DNA from: Trichostrongylus colubriformis
Taxonomy: Eukaryota; Nematoda; Chromadorea; Rhabditida; Trichostrongylidae
NCBI GenBank assembly: GCA_963978905.1
Contig: OZ022259.1
Coordinates: 44,596,727 to 44,660,726 of the forward strand
DNA: 64,000 bases
Reading direction: 5' to 3'
The notes below the pieces were generated by a model. It had not been told where the DNA came from and searched no databases. It was given only the letters and a program-made list of their open reading frames with translations. Below, piece by piece: positions 24,340-36,200 of this stretch; within the stretch, counting starts at the first letter, position 1; each line of letters begins with the position of its first letter. The translations under genes were made by a program, and so were the position numbers.

Positions 24340-26290
24340 TATTACCTATTTGAGCTATCGCACACTACTGCGAGAATAACAGTAGAATCATGTAATGGGG
24401 AAATGGTCGATGTTGACTTCTTCCTGAGCATCTACTTTCTACATGTTGTGGTAGATATCAACCGGTATCGAAGAAGACAATATTGCACAGTTCCACATTG
24501 TGAGGAGCGCAGTACTGAGCGCTAGCCAATTTGGTATCTCTTCAAAAAATACCTACCACTGTCTGGAATTCCACGAAGTTCAGCAGTCAAAACATGCCAC
24601 TGCTACTGATATCAGAGTACAAAGTATCAATTGCTGAGCACTTTGTGCTCAAAGACAGTGATGTGGTAATGTGGATAATGAGAACTCCTAAACTAGGTCA
24701 TGCCAATGAAAGCTGGTGGTCTCAGAAGACTATGTGGCGACTCTCGCTTGTTTTATCCAAGCCCGCCCCAATTTTTCAATCCGTAACGCACCTTTTGAGA
24801 ATGAAGGGCAAGGAGAGAGTCTAATTTTTCAGGTTTTTGTCCATTTCAATCCATTATTTCTTTACTTTCGTACCATTGAGCAGCTGGACCTTCACATTTA
24901 ATTGTTTCCGTATTCGGCCCAAACTACCCCTATCACACCCTTGAAGCAATTGGACAACGATAACCCAGCCACCTACTACTGCATACCGCACGGCTGAAGA
25001 AGGTTAGGCCACTTTACAGAGGTCCACATGCTTCAGCGGTCAATACCTTTTGTTACAATGTTATCAACGATACATGATCGGAAATGAAATGGGTATATCC
25101 ACTAATCATTTAACTCTTTGGCTGAACGGCCACTCTTGGGAGTTGGGACAATCAAGAGATCAATAATTTAGGATTCCACTGCGTCAACTGGTAGCAATTA
25201 GTCTTGCCAGCATCTAGTTCTTACGCTTCGGTGGTAGATCCATATGCCAGTTATCGATGCTTACCGCCCTTGTGGACATGCACCAGTTTCGATACTCATT
25301 ATTGTTGCTGGTATTGCATAAAAGGAAGGATCACTTGGTTTGCTATCACAGTTAGATCGCAGTATCAAACGAAGTGCACCATCATTTGGAACGCTAGGCA
25401 ATTAAGCGGTCGATACCTCGGCAACTGATATCACGACATAAACGAAATATGTTCACCCAGTGGCACTGAGCATCAGAAGCATTTACTATAGCAGTCGTAT
25501 AGTAGCAGTAAGTGAAGTACTAGATTTCATCGCACCCTCTTCCTTATGGCTCTTATCCATGGCTCCTGTAAGCCGTTAGTAGCTTCGAGAAGTCTCCATT
25601 GAGTCCCCGTACCCTGCGTACATGTGAGTGTGAACATTCCACTATTAGCCAGAAAAGCAAAATGGCTTTGGTAACGGCCTTTTGATGCTTCTTATCGTAT
25701 CTCATCAACCGTTATCAATTTGAATCACTCGCCAGTAATGTGCCCGTCCCACCACTCAAAACACCCATGAGTGTCAACGCTCTAGGATCAACGCGAAAGG
25801 CGAGACGGATTTGACAACTCTTTCCGTCCGACACTCCTTATCGAACCTTATCAACCATTAACAATTTGGATCACGCACCACTTAAGTTTCTGTTGCGTAG
25901 AACGTTGGCGGAGTCGCACCCTACGTACATTCATCGGTAATAAGTGCAGATAATCTTCTCGTGAGTGCATGGGGGGATTTCGGTTACGATAGGTGCAACG
26001 ATCGGCGTTGGGCTCTGGTGGAATACCAGAACACCCGTCCCAACTCTTAAAACACCTATGAGTGTCAGCGCCCTAGCATCAATCCGGAAAGCGAAACGGA
26101 TATGATGACATTCGCCTTTCGAGGCCTTATCTGCTTCTATCAGCTGCTATCAATTTCGGTTGAGAACATGGGGTCCCTTTACCACACCCTATATCACTTG
26201 TAAAGTTCAAAACCCCTGCTTTGCTGCGACGCGAGATATGAATTTCGGGTCATACACACACTCCAATAGACACTTTTGGCATTATATATT
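24340..26290 (+). repeat. 146-bp-repeat element, copy C
   Basis: Starts with the family 5' end tttgagctatcgcacactactgcg (24344). The middle carries ggaacgctaggcaattaagcggtcgatacc. Tandem units are diverged (acacccatgagtgtcaacgctctagg near 25765, cacctatgagtgtcagcgccctag near 26053). It ends with gctgcgacgcgagatatgaatttcg, a cacacac stretch and a tattatatattattata end. At ~1.95 kb this may be close to a full-length family member. No ORF with recognisable domains. Confidence 0.65.
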
Positions 26291-26639
26291 ATTATACAAA
26301 TAGTAGGATTATTTTTCTTTAATTTGCTTTGTTTTATTTCCTTTTCATTACTTCTAAACGGCTTCACTACGGACGGCAGCGGGTCACGCAGCAGTCGTTT
26401 TCTGTGATCTTCAAATTAGGTCATCGAAGAAGTTTATACAAGATGAATGCGTACCTGAGAGAAGCCAAGGAAGAACAGCTGGTCTTGTGTGAAACCGTCG
26501 ACGCTCTCGGATTTTGCAGAATCTTTCGATTTTGCTGCGTACTTTTTGTAGGCCTGTGGAATAACAAACATATCATTATTCTTCATCATTTTCTATTTTT
26601 GTTTTGCGCTTATCACTGAAGGATCATTTGCCAGCTCTT

Positions 26640-28500
26640 CATTCAGTCTACTCTGATTTTTCCAGTTTTCTGCACATTCCCTTTGTTGCTGTTATTGTAA
26701 GCTAACATAATTGATAGTCCACACTAACTCCATTGTACCCACTGTTCTTGTTTTTTCCTTCATCAACAACACTTGACAAGGGCTTATAAAGAACGTTGGA
26801 ACACGAGACTCACCAAATGAATTTCGTTTTTTTTAGTTGACGGCAGAACGGTGAAACTCACTTCATGTCAAATGGCATGGGTACAACAGCGGTGGTTGAT
26901 CAAAAGTTAAAATGATGAGGGGCTGTTGATGACTTGCAATGGCGAACTTTACAAAATTTGTCTTGCACTTCAGATTGACAGTTAAGTGTTGGCACTCTGA
27001 CTTTTTACGGGGGATGGGTAGGCAATACCAAAGTCGGGTGATTCACAGAGGAAAGTGGTGGAGGTGACAAGTGGTGAAAGAGGGCAGGCGAAGCCAAATC
27101 CGTTCTGCTTTCTAGCTTGAAAGCGGAGAGTTCACACTCTTAGGTTCCAATTGGCGCAAAACTAGAAAATAAATTGTGGTTGACCGGAGCTAGCAACATG
27201 TGACAAGGCCTAAAAGGAGTATCGAAATGGAAAAATCTTGAATATACAGTGCCTTCTACGTTGAACCGAAGGCGCTCCATCGCACTCGTAGCAGTTGATA
27301 GCCCTCTATCAGTGTCTGTTAATAGCCGATACCAGCTTGACCAGCTGACCTTGATGCTTGCAGGATCTGTCAATTTTGCTGCGTACTTTTCGAAAGCTTG
27401 TGGAATAACATATTATCATTCTTTGCCATGTAATTGTTTTCTGTTTTGTTTTTTTGTTTTGCGTGTGTCACTGATGGCTCATTAGATAGAGGGTTACGTG
27501 GGAACCTTCAGTGAAATGTACTCATCCGTGTGAACAGTCAGGAGGCGGTCGAATATTAGCCTGTATCCGTTTTCATTAGACAATTTGCGTAAGCGCCATA
27601 CACGGGGAGCGATACATTCAAAGAAAACCCTAAACACAGAAGGCAACAAGGAAAGGATCACTCGGGGTTTTTCAATTCTCTTAAATATCGAAGGGGTCTA
27701 GGAGTCGCGTACATAATCCGCCTATACCAACATCAGCATCAAGCTCCAGATATTTTGGCGCTACGCATACCAATGTCTTCTTTTCCAATAACTACCAGCT
27801 ACTCATTAAATCTAATTTCCCAGTATTTGTCTGCGCATCCCCTTTGTTGCTGTTAGGCTTACTTCTTCAATAGTCTACACAAACTCCGTTGAACATCTTG
27901 ATCTTGTTTAATCTTTCATCAATAATGACTGGCAAGAGTTAATGGGGAACGTCGGAACAAGAGAATCACCAAATATGTTACGCTTTTCGGGTTGACGGTA
28001 AAACGATGGAACTCATAGTTTCCATGTCAGGTGGCACGGGGACAACAGTGGTGGTTGACCAAAAGTTAAAATGATAAGGGGCTACTAATGACTATCATCA
28101 GGAAACTTCACAAAATTTATCTAGCGTTACAGATTGACAGTTAAGTGTTGGCACTCTAAAATATTACGAGGGATGTGTAGGCGATACCAAAGACGGGTGA
28201 TCTAGAGAAGCAATGAGTAATGAAGGTGATATGTGGTGAGAGAGGGCAGGTGAAGCGCATTCCGTTCAATTTTTCAGCTTGACAACGGAGCGTTCACACT
28301 CATAGGTGCCAGTTGGCCAAACTGGAACATGAACTGTGGTTGATCGGAGCTGTTAACGTGTGAAGAGACCTAAACGGAGTTTCAAAGTGGGAAAGTCTCT
28401 GAATCTACTGTGCCTTCCACGTTGAACCGAGGGCGCTTAATATTAGCACTCGTAACAGCTGATAACCCTTTAACAAATTCTGATAACAGCTGATACCAGT
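26640..28500 (+). repeat. two tandem copies of a ~1.15-kb segment
   Basis: gttgacggcagaacggtgaaactca (26836) and gttgacggtaaaacgatggaactca (27991) lie 1155 bp apart. The following ~500 bp match in order: gtggttgatcaaaagttaaaatgat, cagattgacagttaagtgttggcactct, gagagggcaggtgaagc, gagttcacactc-taggt and cgttgaaccga. Divergence is ~15-20% by eye. The 26490-26620 and 27360-27480 segments repeat with the same offset or slightly less. No coding function is seen. Confidence 0.75.
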
Positions 28501-29690
28501 TGAGCTCGATGCACCCCGTTATATGCTTGCCACAACACTTCGACCATTACACCCAGCTTTCTAATAGTCGGTTGTCAATGTACCTATCCAAGTAGTGGGG
28601 GTGACAAAACGCATTGCGCTGAACTAGTTCAAAATCGATGGCTGTTTAGGAAAGATAAGAGATGATTAGCTACTAATCTACTAGATTAGGGACTAAGTTC
28701 CACTGTTTTTATTGGTTTTTTTACAGATTTTAACCTAACCTGAGACAAAGGATGGTAAATTGTTTGAAACAGCTTTTCTGCTCTACAAAATATGCAAAAA
28801 ATTTGTATAGCAGGTTTTTTCCTTGCCAGAGTCTTTAGAGTGTAGATTTCGTAAGGCAAAAGATAGGTAAAGGTTTACCAAAACTACTGAGGAAAGGATG
28901 TTTCACGTGTATCTGACGCTCGATGCTAGAGTTGGACCATGACTTCCACCCAAAAAAATCACGAATTGCACGTTGTGGAGGGGGGTCTACGACACTGAGA
29001 TATGCTCTAGAAGACAGAAACTGTAGAACACCACTAGTTATAGGCCATCTTCACTGAGAGTGATGTGGGTCAGCTGAGAAAACCCTATAGGCAAGGCTGA
29101 TTCATGCTGTTCCATGACATCAGGCGACTTCACGCCGCAAGAACCTTCAGGGCTGCTCTCTAGAGGCCTGATTGGAGAGCTTAGCAGAACCCATCTCACT
29201 CGTCAAATACTGAGCCAAAAGAGTATCGTCTGTCCGCTCGTCGCCTTTCAAATAAAGGGGTTATCATCAACAATAATGGACGATTGTAGAGAGATCTCCT
29301 CAACTTCTCTGAGTCCTGACTAAGAAAAGTTCAGCGAACATCGCACGGCAGTGAAGAGGTAGAAGGATATAGTAGAGATAGGGTTTTACTTTCCCATGAA
29401 CTTCAGAAATGACACCTCGGTGGATCGATAGGGTCTCAGATGGTGATCAGCTGTATCAAAACCAAGATCGTAAAAGACAGTTCTGATGCTAGCCAGGAGG
29501 GATCAATGTTCGAGTGGAATGACTCATCGGTGACATACTGCCAATGAAGAGGATCACCCTGTATGCGACCATCGGGTTACCAGTAGTGAAGAAAACGTTG
29601 ACATTGGAAAACAGTTGATAGCTGAGGATTGGTCATGGTATCAGGGAGCAGATACAGACTAAAGGCTTACTTTAACTCGGCAATCACATC
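28500..29690. other. no supported gene
   Basis: Open frame 29114-29323 (+) has no recognisable domain. No exon series and no repeat identified. Missing C-terminal exons of the M13 gene could lie here or further left, but I could not find them. Confidence 0.3.
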
Positions 29691-29799
29691 CAGGTCAGAC
29701 GCCGGGAAACCTTATTTTTGATTTTCTTCCATTTTCCAAATTTTCTTCGTCGGGATATTCCTTGACACTTCCTATTTCGTACTTTATCGCGTTGACCAT

Positions 29800-30030
29800 T
29801 TTTGAGGGAATGTTGTAATACGCTTCTACCGAAGAGTGGTTATAAATATGAGCCCCAGTTTGGCTATGCACAGCACTTCGCATCACGGTGTGGCACTGTG
29901 CAATATCCAAACGATATCGGGTAGTCAGTACCAACCATTTTCGGATTATTGCACCTCGTGATTCGCGCGGTACTGTGCGATAGCCTAACAGGCGTTTCAG
30001 AAACAGAACAAGAGAGTTGACCTCAACTCC
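29800..30030 (-). repeat. fragment of the 146-bp-repeat family 5' end
   Basis: Read on the minus strand, taggctatcgcacagtaccgcgcgaatcac followed by aaatggttggtactgac-type sequence and gatattgcacagtgccacac matches the 5' ends at 24344 and 38148. It explains part of a 144-codon open frame (29695-30129, minus), which is therefore not called as a gene. Confidence 0.55.
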
Positions 30031-30186
30031 CCAGGCTCGACAGTTTTGGGATATTTTTAAAAGACGGCTCCGACCAATCAATTCTTGAATAGAAACGAGT
30101 TGAATTTTTTTGATAAGATATTTGTCCATGCGCTGTAAACGCTTCCTATTGATCTTCTAGACCCCACTGATTACACTGATCCTTAC

Positions 30187-30234
30187 CATTTTTGTCTTCT
30201 GCCGTTTCCACAGAAGTAACTTTTCATGCAGAGG
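30187..30234 (-). CDS. possible next M13 exon
   Basis: 48 bp after cgtttttaatag and before gtaagg, phase 0 at both ends, encoding LHEKLLLWKRQKTKM. Position and phase suit the helix after AYR in M13 proteins, but the sequence alone is too short and unspecific to be sure. Confidence 0.3.
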
Positions 30235-33200
30235 CTATTAAAAACGGCAATAGCACACGGTTTGTCGCCTCATTGACTGAGCACAGAATAGACATCGTAA
30301 AACTTGTTGAAAAATTGTTACCCTGTACGCAATCTTTATTCCTTCGTTGTCAGCAATGTTTTCACCCATGGTTAATGTTCCATTCAAAGATATGTTGAAT
30401 TTCGGAATCTGAAATATGGGCAACGTTGTATTCGATTTTTGCTGTGGTGGTCGGTAGGGTAAGGGAAGACATAGAGCGTTGATCAATAACATGACTTTCC
30501 CTTCACATGCCTGAGCTGTCAATAACTTACAGCGGACATGATACATATTTTTCAATCCCCATATTGTGTAAATCTTATGTGCTACTTAGACAGTCAAGAA
30601 AACCAGGAAGTGCTTGTCTATCACTTGAAACCATTTCTGAGAAGGGCGCGATGCCGAACACACATCGGTAAGACAATATCGCCGTCCAGATGTCGCATTC
30701 AGCCAAAGAGTGGCTTCATCTCAATAAAGGTAAACGATGGATCAGCCATCCCGTTTCTTCACCGCAGTCATATTGAAAAGCTATGCAGAATCATTGTTTG
30801 GCGAAACAAACAAAATAGCAGGCAGTATAGGACCATAAATGAGTTGATGAAGGCGATGATTGCTTAAGACACTATCGATGAAGCAGCTATCAGAAACTTA
30901 GCTCGAAGCATACCAAGCAATATATCGGAGCTATTTTGATACTCTAGAGGAATATTTCAATTTTGGAGGTGTGCTTATCCGTCATTAAGTGTCCACATAA
31001 TTTTTGTATAAGGAAAAACGTTCTCAATTGCGAAAAACGTAAAATCGCTCACAAAACTCTGCAAGATAAAGTAGTGAAGGGTTATCGCATGCAAGGTATC
31101 TTACGGTGGAAGGCGTGTGATGCGGAAATAAGTGGTGATTCGTAGAACCGAAGTTCTAGGAGTTTATTTATTTTTAGTACCGACTGTATAAACAGCTACT
31201 CGCGGCCATTTCGCATTCTTCGGTTTGTTGACGTCACTTGTGCATCAGCGTATGCGGTTGATACGCAGAAACAAAAGCTGTGAGATGATCAATATGGTCA
31301 GGGTGAAAGGCCCACGATGTGAGCAACTAAGAGAATGAAAATTTCCAGCACTCCTTTGCAAGACTCGGGACAAGTCACAGTAAGCTCCGCCACTCATCAG
31401 ATAAGGGGCGGAAGGCAAGGAAAGGATGATAGGACGCGTTTTAAAGAAAAACAGATGCCAAACCTCCATTTTTATGACTAATAGATTGCACCAGTGAGTA
31501 AGTTTACTAGCATCGCTAGCGATTTGATAGGGTTCTTCATCTTTCTTAGGAGACCAAACCAGTGCCGTTGACGCGCGAGGTACATCGTGCTGCTGGTATT
31601 ATATAAAACAATTACTTTGTGCTTCTGTCCGTCGGTCTATTTGTCGGCATGCTGTCCGTCTACTCTTGAGTGACTGTGAATAGGGAAAGATGAAGCAAAG
31701 GAATCATATCAGGTAAAAGTGGCCATGCCATGAAACAACAACCGTTCTATGCGCTTTCTGACGCCGATATCGAATTTGTTTTCAAAATTCGCTAGACGAT
31801 TCTCTCAATGGAGTATTGCAACTTTTGCTATAAGCACTGGTTCCACATCTATGAATGTGTTTCCCGCCCGCATTACCCCTCGCTCCAGATAAATACAAGG
31901 AAAGTTCATGAGATGTCAGCAGCAACATTGCAAGGAGCTAGGCGTGGCGATGATAGAACCTCGGATGGGATCCCGTGAAGGCGTTTTTTGCTTTTCATTA
32001 GGCTTTCTTTTCATGCCTGCGAAACATCAGCAAATGTGTTACTACGTATATACAATGACTGTTATATTTGTTTTCCGCGTACCTCACTATCATATTTCGA
32101 AATTGTATAGAGTTCCGTGATCCAGCTTGTTCATATGAGCAAACTCCAGTAAGGCCCGAACTAGGCGTTGTTGCGCGCCCAAAACGGTACGCTATTCGTG
32201 CCCAGGGGACCAAATTATCCCTATGTGCAAACTTCCAGTAATATCTGGTCTACCCAGCTTCGGTAAACTGGTGTGGTTACAAGGTAGGTGGTAACTTGTT
32301 CCCATTTCTATATAAAAAAAAAACAGGAACCATGGCAGAATGACCCAAACCTGTAATAATATAATAGATATGCCCATCACACGAAATGTACGTAAAATGC
32401 TTCAAACAAGTGAATGCTCCACTGCTTAACACATAACGCACCACAAACCGTTCCTGAGTGGCGGAGGGATTACATGGTGTTGCACGAGATTCGAACCACA
32501 ATTTTTTGTTTTTCCAAAGTCTATCAAGGACAAATGCCAACACCACATGTTGGTATGAGAAATAATATATCTTTATGGGAACGTTTTCTTGCACAAAATA
32601 TATCGGATTTTGCCACCACGCCTTTGACTATTGGCGTTGATAACGTCAACAATCTTATCGCTCTTCACTGTGAAGGTTCGGAATGCATCATCAGAAACTG
32701 CAACGTGACGTTAAGCGTTATCCATCCTCAGGCCATCATGGATGAATACGCATGAAGCTATGGAAAGAAAACTAAAAAAATGCCTGTTATGGGTTCCTTC
32801 CATGAGTTGCTATTGCGAGAATGTAAACTGGTGATAGCGTCCCACTACATAGACTACAAAAGTGCTTGTATTCTTCACGAAAGAATGAAATCCTCATACA
32901 TGGCGCATCCCGCAACGAGACCGACAGGCTCTTTGCCATCCCGTTGGACTCTTGAAAGCAAAGAATTGTATTGAAAGCACATCGAAAAGATGGACCATGT
33001 TTCCAATGAATCGTTGAAAGACCTCGCCACTCCGATGAAAAATTTCCTCAACAGAGTTTTCCACATGACTTCTTTCTTTTCGAAGATTTGGTATAATGTA
33101 GATAGGCATTGAAAAGCGACAACATTGTGAATTTCGTTACGAAAATTCACACTCATAAACTTATGTTTGAAGGAAGATACGACTATCCGATGTGAGGCAC

Positions 33201-36200
33201 TTTTTCAAATTTTTTCAAATTTCAAATTTGCAAATTTTTCAAAATTTCTCGATTGGATTAGCACACGAAGAACTACGCACCCAAGTGGGAAACTGAGCAG
33301 CCAGTAGATTGGGATAAGACTGCTATTATGGGCAGCTTACGTTTCCTTCAAAGTTCAAGCAGTAGCAAAGCGACAGATATTCAAAAAAAGGTCGAGTTCG
33401 CTCTGGAGAAGATCGCACTCAAACTGCAATGAAGGGTACCATGTAGTTTCTAATTATTTTAGCTTTTTGATCCTTCTTTTTCACCTTTTACCCCTAAAAC
33501 ATTACTGGTGTTACTGTTGCTCCGTCTCCTTCGTCATCAGAAGATGAGCACATGACCCATGGTCGACGAAGTTCCCTTTCGGAATGAACATCGAATTTTG
33601 TTAGGTCCTCTTGATAGATTCCTTTTTTCTTATTTTGTCCCGAATTTGGTCTCGATTTCTTTCTATAGCCTGTCAACTTCCTTAATGAATCGCACTGACT
33701 GGAGAGTAGAGCATAGAAGTACCGAAACCTGAAGAAGGGAAGGGTCCACAGGGGGGAGGGTCGTACAAATTCAAACAAATTTTCCTCGACGTCACGCTTG
33801 ACCCTGTATGAGGCGCCGCGACTCGTGGATACTCTCTCTAGCATTTTTTCTCCGGAATGATCGGAGAATAATTGATTGAATATTCTCTTCTATAGGTGGG
33901 ACTTTGATTGTAATTACTCCTATATTGACTGCGCCTCCAACTGCTTGAGGGAAAATTTAATTTGCGTTCGAAGCTGGTGTTGAAAGGTAAACCAATTTTT
34001 CCGGTTTAATGGCAGGTAGATATATTGTGCTCCGTATCCCAAAACATATCCTGGTAGCTTTGGCTCTCAGGAATCGACACTTTCATGTGACTCCAGAAAA
34101 AAGGGTCCTGGGTGGCCATGATCAACACATGGTGTTGACCGACTTGAAAACCAAGTAGAATCGTCTAGTCATACGGGCAGGAAAAGCAAAAACAGCCTCT
34201 TCCCGCCATGTGACTCATGGATACTTCCGAATTTCGGTCAAATCCATGAACTGGCCTGGCGCAAAAACGCCTGGTGCACTATTGAACTTACCATGTATTA
34301 TTAATTTCAAACATCCATGACTCTACTCAGAAAATCGCTGGATAGATTTTGATTACAGATTTAAAATCAGCGTCTGAAAACGCACCGAGTGAGACGTGCC
34401 TTTCCTCGTATTTAGCGAAAAACTGATGGGTGTTCGAGGATCGATGCAAGACCATTTTATAATTGTGATAGCACCTCATATCGAACTCGCGCTGTCACTC
34501 TGTGATGTGCTGACGTCGCATTAGGTGCCAGCACATTGGGATAATGTGAAGGTATATCGGATTGTAGGAGGAGCAACGCCGACTGGACTAGACTGACCAA
34601 AGAGGAGGTAACTGAGTCAATGTAAACATTTGCATTCTTTTTATTAAGTCATGGTCGGCTCAGGCAGGTGTCACAGTGTGCGTAGAGATCCAGATAACAG
34701 GACCTTACTACGGGAAGAGACAGTCGCAGAGCTCCGATTTCTGTGATTCAAGGTGGTGCCGTTGGGTATAGGAAAAAGTGTGGATTTGATAAAGTTGCAC
34801 GCTATCTTTTTGAACACATCACTAAGTCTTGATAGCATTGTCTTATACTGCTGTCGTGTAATGCTCGAGGCACATAGCAGGGTCGATACTGGGCCATGTA
34901 ATGCATGATCGTCTTGGGCCACAAGGTGACGGCCTCATTCTCATGAAGTGGCTTTGAAAAATTTTGTTCATAAAAGAAGACGGACCATTTCTTGAGCTGA
35001 ACAGAGCTGGATTCGTAGACTATGTGACTGTGTGGAATGTGTGCTTCTACTGCGCAAAGTCGATCATATTTTTACATTCATATTTACGTGAGGGTGCATT
35101 CTGAATGTTAAGTTGGTACTAGGTGTTCGAACTGGCCAAGAGGCTGCATGCCTCTGAATGCCACAGAGGACTGACTGGGAAGACAAGTCCCAGTGAGTCC
35201 TATGACCATCTACACCACCATCCGCATGAGCTCTACAGCATCTTTACGACCAGGATCTCACCATTCTGCAGGAAGTCATGACCGACGTAAAGAGAGGGGA
35301 ACGACAAGGCGGCACCATCTCTCCTAAACTTTACAGCGCCACTCTTGAAAACGTCATGCGTCAATTGAAATGGGAAGGAATGTGAGTGAAAGTCGATGGC
35401 CGACATCTACACCACCTCCGTTTCACTGACGATATTGTGCTAATAACACCGACAATCCAGCAAGCGGAAGGAATGCTAGCCGATTTTGACTGCGAGTGTG
35501 GAAAAATCAGTCTGCAGCTGAGCCTGACGAAGACCATGTTCATGCGAAATGGATTGATACGGAACAAGCATCACTGAATGCTTCAGCTATGTGTACTTAG
35601 GTCGGGAAGTCAATGTGATAAACGACTTGGCACCAGAGCTGAGCAGGAGGGAAACAACGGCTTAGGGAGCCTTTAAGACCATCAAGGGAGTAGTGATGAA
35701 GACGAAGAACATTCGGCTCCGCTCCCATCTCTTCGATTCCGCTGTCCTTCCTGCCCTAACATGCGCCTCAGAGACTTGGACTCTACGTAAGCAAGAAGAG
35801 CATGCGGTTGGCGTCATCCAACGCGCCATCGAAAGGACGATGTTCGGAGTATCCCAATACACGCAAGTGTAGAGGGGAATCTGGGGCTCCGAACTCCGTC
35901 GTTCATCAAAGATCAGGGACGCCGTCGTATTTACCGAGAAATCGAAGATTAGATGGGCCGGACACGTCATGCGATATCGCGATGACCGTTGGAGCAGAGC
36001 GACTACCGACTGGATCCCTTGGGACGTCAAACGAACACCTGGACGACCGCCGACACAATGGTCAGAATTCTTCACGAAAGCACTGCGCGGAAGGAACGAG
36101 ATGCCACGTGTCCTGGGAGCCAGGAACGTTCACTGGATTGCTTTGGCTCGCAACAGGGACGACTTGAGACGTTGCTGACGCCCGCAAGAGACTTTCGATG

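Noticed and set aside
29695..30129. 144-codon minus-strand frame as a gene
   Set aside because: Part of it is the 5' end of the 146-bp-repeat family read in reverse.
32875..33156. Minus-strand frame of 93 codons considered as an M13 exon
   Set aside because: It lies between the GRMFDG and GENIADN exons, which already join in phase, and does not match that region of the family.
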